NCBI GenBank assembly: GCA_030590525.1
Contig: JAUUYI010000115.1
Location: forward strand, 1-6,793
Length of the DNA stretch: 6,793 nucleotides
DNA from: Sedimenticola sp.
Lineage (GTDB): Bacteria; Pseudomonadota; Gammaproteobacteria; Chromatiales; Chromatiaceae
Direction of reading: 5' to 3'
In this document: positions 6,326 to 6,793 of the stretch, piece after piece
Layout: each line of letters begins with the position of its first letter
How positions within the stretch are numbered: position 1 is the stretch's first letter
The notes under the pieces: generated by a model
What the model saw: only the letters and a program-made list of their open reading frames with translations
The model's database searches: none
Told to the model about the DNA's origin: nothing
Program-made: the position numbers and the translations under genes

Positions 6326-6637
6326 GGCGCAGTAGGATACAGTAAATTAACAATGGTTTGGACTTGCAAAACGGAGAATATTGGGATCAAATAGCACACT
6401 AGTGCTCAAGAATGGCTGTGACATGCCGTAATCAACCTGTCTCGAGCCTTAGTACTCGCTTCATAAATAATCCCACATTTTCGAACGCCCGCTCACCCCG
6501 TCTGGCTGCGTTGTAACAAACTTGAAAGATAATGGATATTCCTGTGTTTCTACGCCTTGTCAGTCGGTTGCCCCGGCGCCCGCAAATGTGACTTGCTTTT
6601 GGCGAGAGTCCTTACTGATACACGAGCAGGAGTGCCG

Positions 6638-6651
6638 GTGCGGGTCCGCAC
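6638..6651 (+). other. Small GC-rich hairpin in the presumed trxA leader
   Basis: GTGCGGGTCCGCAC is a near-perfect palindrome that can form a five-pair stem with a GGTC loop, 52 bases before the trxA start. No T-run follows directly, although a TTGTTTTTT stretch lies at 6683-6691. It may be leader structure or chance. Confidence 0.3.
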
Positions 6652-6691
6652 ATCCCGGTCACTTCTCTTTCTCGAAATCAAATTGTTTTTT

Positions 6692-6697
6692 GGAGAG
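6692..6697 (+). promoter_or_regulatory. Ribosome binding site of trxA
   Basis: GGAGAG ends six bases before the GTG at 6704. It is the clearest Shine-Dalgarno sequence in the window and fixes the GTG as the trxA start. Confidence 0.75.
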
Positions 6698-6703
6698 ACC
6701 CTA

Positions 6704-6793
6704 GTGAGTGAGCAGATTGTTCATCTGAGCGATGACACTTTTGAGGTGGATGTTTTGAAGTCCAGTCAACCAGTACTCGTGGATTACTGGGCA
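6704..6793 (+). CDS. trxA: Thioredoxin TrxA, 3'-truncated by window edge
   Basis: The first 30 residues of thioredoxin, starting at GTG 6704 and open to the last base. SEQIVHLSDDTFEVDVL and PVLVDYWA match the N-terminus of bacterial thioredoxin 1. The next residues would be the EWCGPCK active site, just outside the window. Thioredoxin keeps cytoplasmic protein disulphides reduced, with electrons from NADPH via thioredoxin reductase. The good GGAGAG ribosome site and the divergent rhlB neighbour support the call; in E. coli rho lies downstream of trxA. Short as the fragment is, residue pattern and context agree. Confidence 0.92.
   Translation, partial: MSEQIVHLSDDTFEVDVLKSSQPVLVDYWA

Larger units (their letters stand above)
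6326..6703. promoter_or_regulatory. Divergent rhlB/trxA intergenic region
   Basis: This 378-bp stretch has no convincing gene and must carry the start signals of both rhlB and trxA. I see no strong consensus promoter. A weak trxA candidate is TTGTAA (6511-6516) with GATATT (6535-6540) at an 18-base spacing; GATAAT at 6528-6533 is a better -10 but lacks a -35. AGCAC (6393-6397) and GTGCT (6402-6406) form a small inverted repeat near rhlB. In E. coli the trxA-rho segment has a long leader; whether this one is transcribed is unknown. Confidence 0.5.

Noticed and set aside
5996..6394. Plus-strand open frame of 132 codons antisense to rhlB
   Set aside because: Fully overlaps the conserved helicase motifs on the other strand and shows no domain of its own.
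6522..6704. Small 60-codon frame just upstream of trxA
   Set aside because: No ribosome site, low-complexity Cys/Ser-rich translation with no known motif, and it ends at the trxA start; probably chance.

Overview
The window reads as chromosomal DNA from a gammaproteobacterium. The divergent rhlB/trxA pair and the NudE and YrfG proteins have close Enterobacteria-type counterparts. A PEP-CTERM protein and a SoxW-like thioredoxin protein point to an environmental lineage, perhaps a Chromatiales-like or sulfur-oxidising bacterium. That placement is inference from gene content, not a search result. Coding density is high, with no tRNA, rRNA, transposase or CRISPR array seen.

Layout: bases 3-503 (+) hold the 3' end of an exported PEP-CTERM protein. 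Bases 653-1786 (-) encode a diguanylate cyclase with a DUF484/GAF-like sensor domain. Bases 1912-3511 (-) hold an apparent two-gene unit, nudE followed by a tandem thioredoxin-fold protein whose start codon overlaps the nudE stop. yrfG (3703-4368, +) is divergent from nudE. A convergent yrfG/YkgJ junction (4369-4595) is filled with heptanucleotide repeats and a 41-bp tandem duplication. A YkgJ-type cysteine-cluster protein (4468-4959, -) and rhlB (5024-6325, -) follow. A 378-bp divergent interval leads to trxA (6704 onward, +), cut by the window end.

Two points deserve most attention. First, the thioredoxin-fold gene has a good export signal in one frame and its mature domains in another, split at a run of eight C on the coding strand. 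One added C (or two removed) would restore a 343-residue secreted protein, so this is a sequencing error, a null mutation or a phase-variable switch. Second, the repeats between yrfG and the YkgJ gene are coding for the last ~39 residues of the YkgJ protein. They also provide many interchangeable hairpin arms followed by T-runs, which could serve as a multi-register terminator.

Functionally the genes are mostly housekeeping: nucleotide clean-up (NudE, YrfG), RNA decay (RhlB), thiol redox (TrxA, SoxW-like protein), c-di-GMP signalling and envelope export (PEP-CTERM). I see no complete new defence or mobile system here.
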